This document shows positions 63,598 to 64,000 of a stretch of 64,000 nt of DNA, one piece after another. The number at the start of each line of letters is the position of its first letter. Within the stretch, counting starts at the first letter, position 1. The stretch covers positions 3,400,501 to 3,464,500 of the forward strand of contig NZ_CP058214.1 of assembly GCF_015482775.1 (NCBI RefSeq), written 5' to 3'. Made by a program: the position numbers and the translations under genes. The DNA comes from Kaustia mangrovi. Lineage in GTDB: Bacteria; Pseudomonadota; Alphaproteobacteria; Rhizobiales; Im1. Below the pieces are notes generated by a model. It saw only the letters and a program-made list of their open reading frames with translations, made no database searches and had not been told where the DNA came from.

Positions 63598-64000
63598 CGG
63601 CCTCTCTCCTTCGGGTCGAGGATGTCGCGCAGGCCGTCGCCGAACAGGTTGAAGCCGGAGGCGGCGACCAGGATGGCGAAGCCCGGAAAGGCGGAGTACC
63701 ACCATTGGTCGAAGATGTAGGTGCGCCCTGTGGCGACCATGGCGCCCCATTCCGCGGTCGGCTGCTGGGCGCCGAGCCCGATGAAGCTGAGCGCGGACGC
63801 CATGAGGATCGCCGCGCCGAGATCGAGGGTCGCCTGCACGATGATCGGCGAGAGCGTGTTCGGTCCGACATGCCAGCGGATGAGGTGCCACCGCGACGCG
63901 CCGAAGCTGCGCGCGGCCTGCACATAGCCGATCTCGCGCAGGCTGAGCGTCTGGCCGCGCGTGAGCCGCACATAGAAGGGGATGCGCACCAGCGCGATGG
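63594..64000 (-). CDS. Peptide/opine ABC importer permease (DppC/OppC type), 5' end outside window
   Basis: The 135 C-terminal residues of a DppC-family permease: LREIGYVQAARSFGASRWHLIRWHVGPN is the EAA loop, followed by QATLDLGAAILMASALSFIGLG and the DGLRDILDPKERGR tail. The frame remains open to the window edge, so the start lies beyond 64000. Substrate (peptide, opine or nickel) cannot be told from this part. Confidence 0.9.
   Translation of the reverse strand, partial: IALVRIPFYVRLTRGQTLSLREIGYVQAARSFGASRWHLIRWHVGPNTLSPIIVQATLDLGAAILMASALSFIGLGAQQPTAEWGAMVATGRTYIFDQWWYSAFPGFAILVAASGFNLFGDGLRDILDPKERGR

Overview
The window is GC-rich, densely coded bacterial DNA that looks alphaproteobacterial. 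Reasons: a Rhodobacter-type PmtA, an NAD-linked FdsGBA formate dehydrogenase, many LysR regulators, frequent GTG/TTG starts, and dispersed palindromes of the 'GTCATCCCCGC' type. The order cannot be fixed from this sequence. I see no plasmid or phage replication origin, no rRNA and no CRISPR array.

Layout. (1) 1-4570: the integrase end of a prophage or integrative element. Tiny plus-strand accessory genes, an XRE regulator, a control region with operator-like repeats and two possible antisense small RNAs, a split Ntn-hydrolase-like gene, an excisionase-like gene and a tyrosine recombinase lie next to chromosomal mnmA. (2) 4571-7688: housekeeping genes mnmA and pmtA, a DUF72 gene, and tRNA-Met(CAT) with a good promoter. 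(3) 7702-10000: LysR, an ArsP-type permease and an IS5-like transposase relic. (4) 10002-17021: LysR divergent from an FAD amine oxidase, a polar amino-acid ABC importer and an argininosuccinate-lyase-like enzyme. (5) 17109-27083: AraC/MFS, PuuR-like regulator/omega-aminotransferase, a beta-hydroxyacid dehydrogenase, a ClpP paralogue, ArsR/SRPBCC, a frameshifted beta-propeller gene and two LysR genes. (6) 27225-33161: a Ugp-like ABC importer with a GpdQ-like phosphodiesterase and a HAD-IIA phosphatase, probably taking up glycerophosphodiesters and degrading them to glycerol. (7) 33258-38227: a BisC-like molybdoenzyme, OxyR divergent from a peroxiredoxin, and an ETHE1-like hydrolase. (8) 38289-49520: 5-oxoprolinase genes (pxpBC, with pxpA 8 kb away) around an ABC importer, a DUF1989 protein, a ureohydrolase and an M20 carbamoylase, plus D-hydroxyacid dehydrogenase and D-amino-acid transaminase genes. 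(9) 49575-61359: glycine-betaine monooxygenase gbcAB behind a cobalamin riboswitch, then an OFA transporter and the fds formate dehydrogenase operon with its LysR. (10) 61670-64000: the end of a Dpp/Opp peptide importer.

Together, regions 4-10 read as a scavenging segment for nitrogenous osmolytes, amino-acid derivatives and phosphodiesters. Betaine demethylation releases one-carbon units, and formate dehydrogenase next door can finish their oxidation. The strongest unusual signal is the B12 riboswitch (minus strand, 52113-52290) placed to control gbcAB. Four genes carry a frame disruption, three of them equal to one missing base in a G/C run, so sequencing error should be excluded before biology is read into them.
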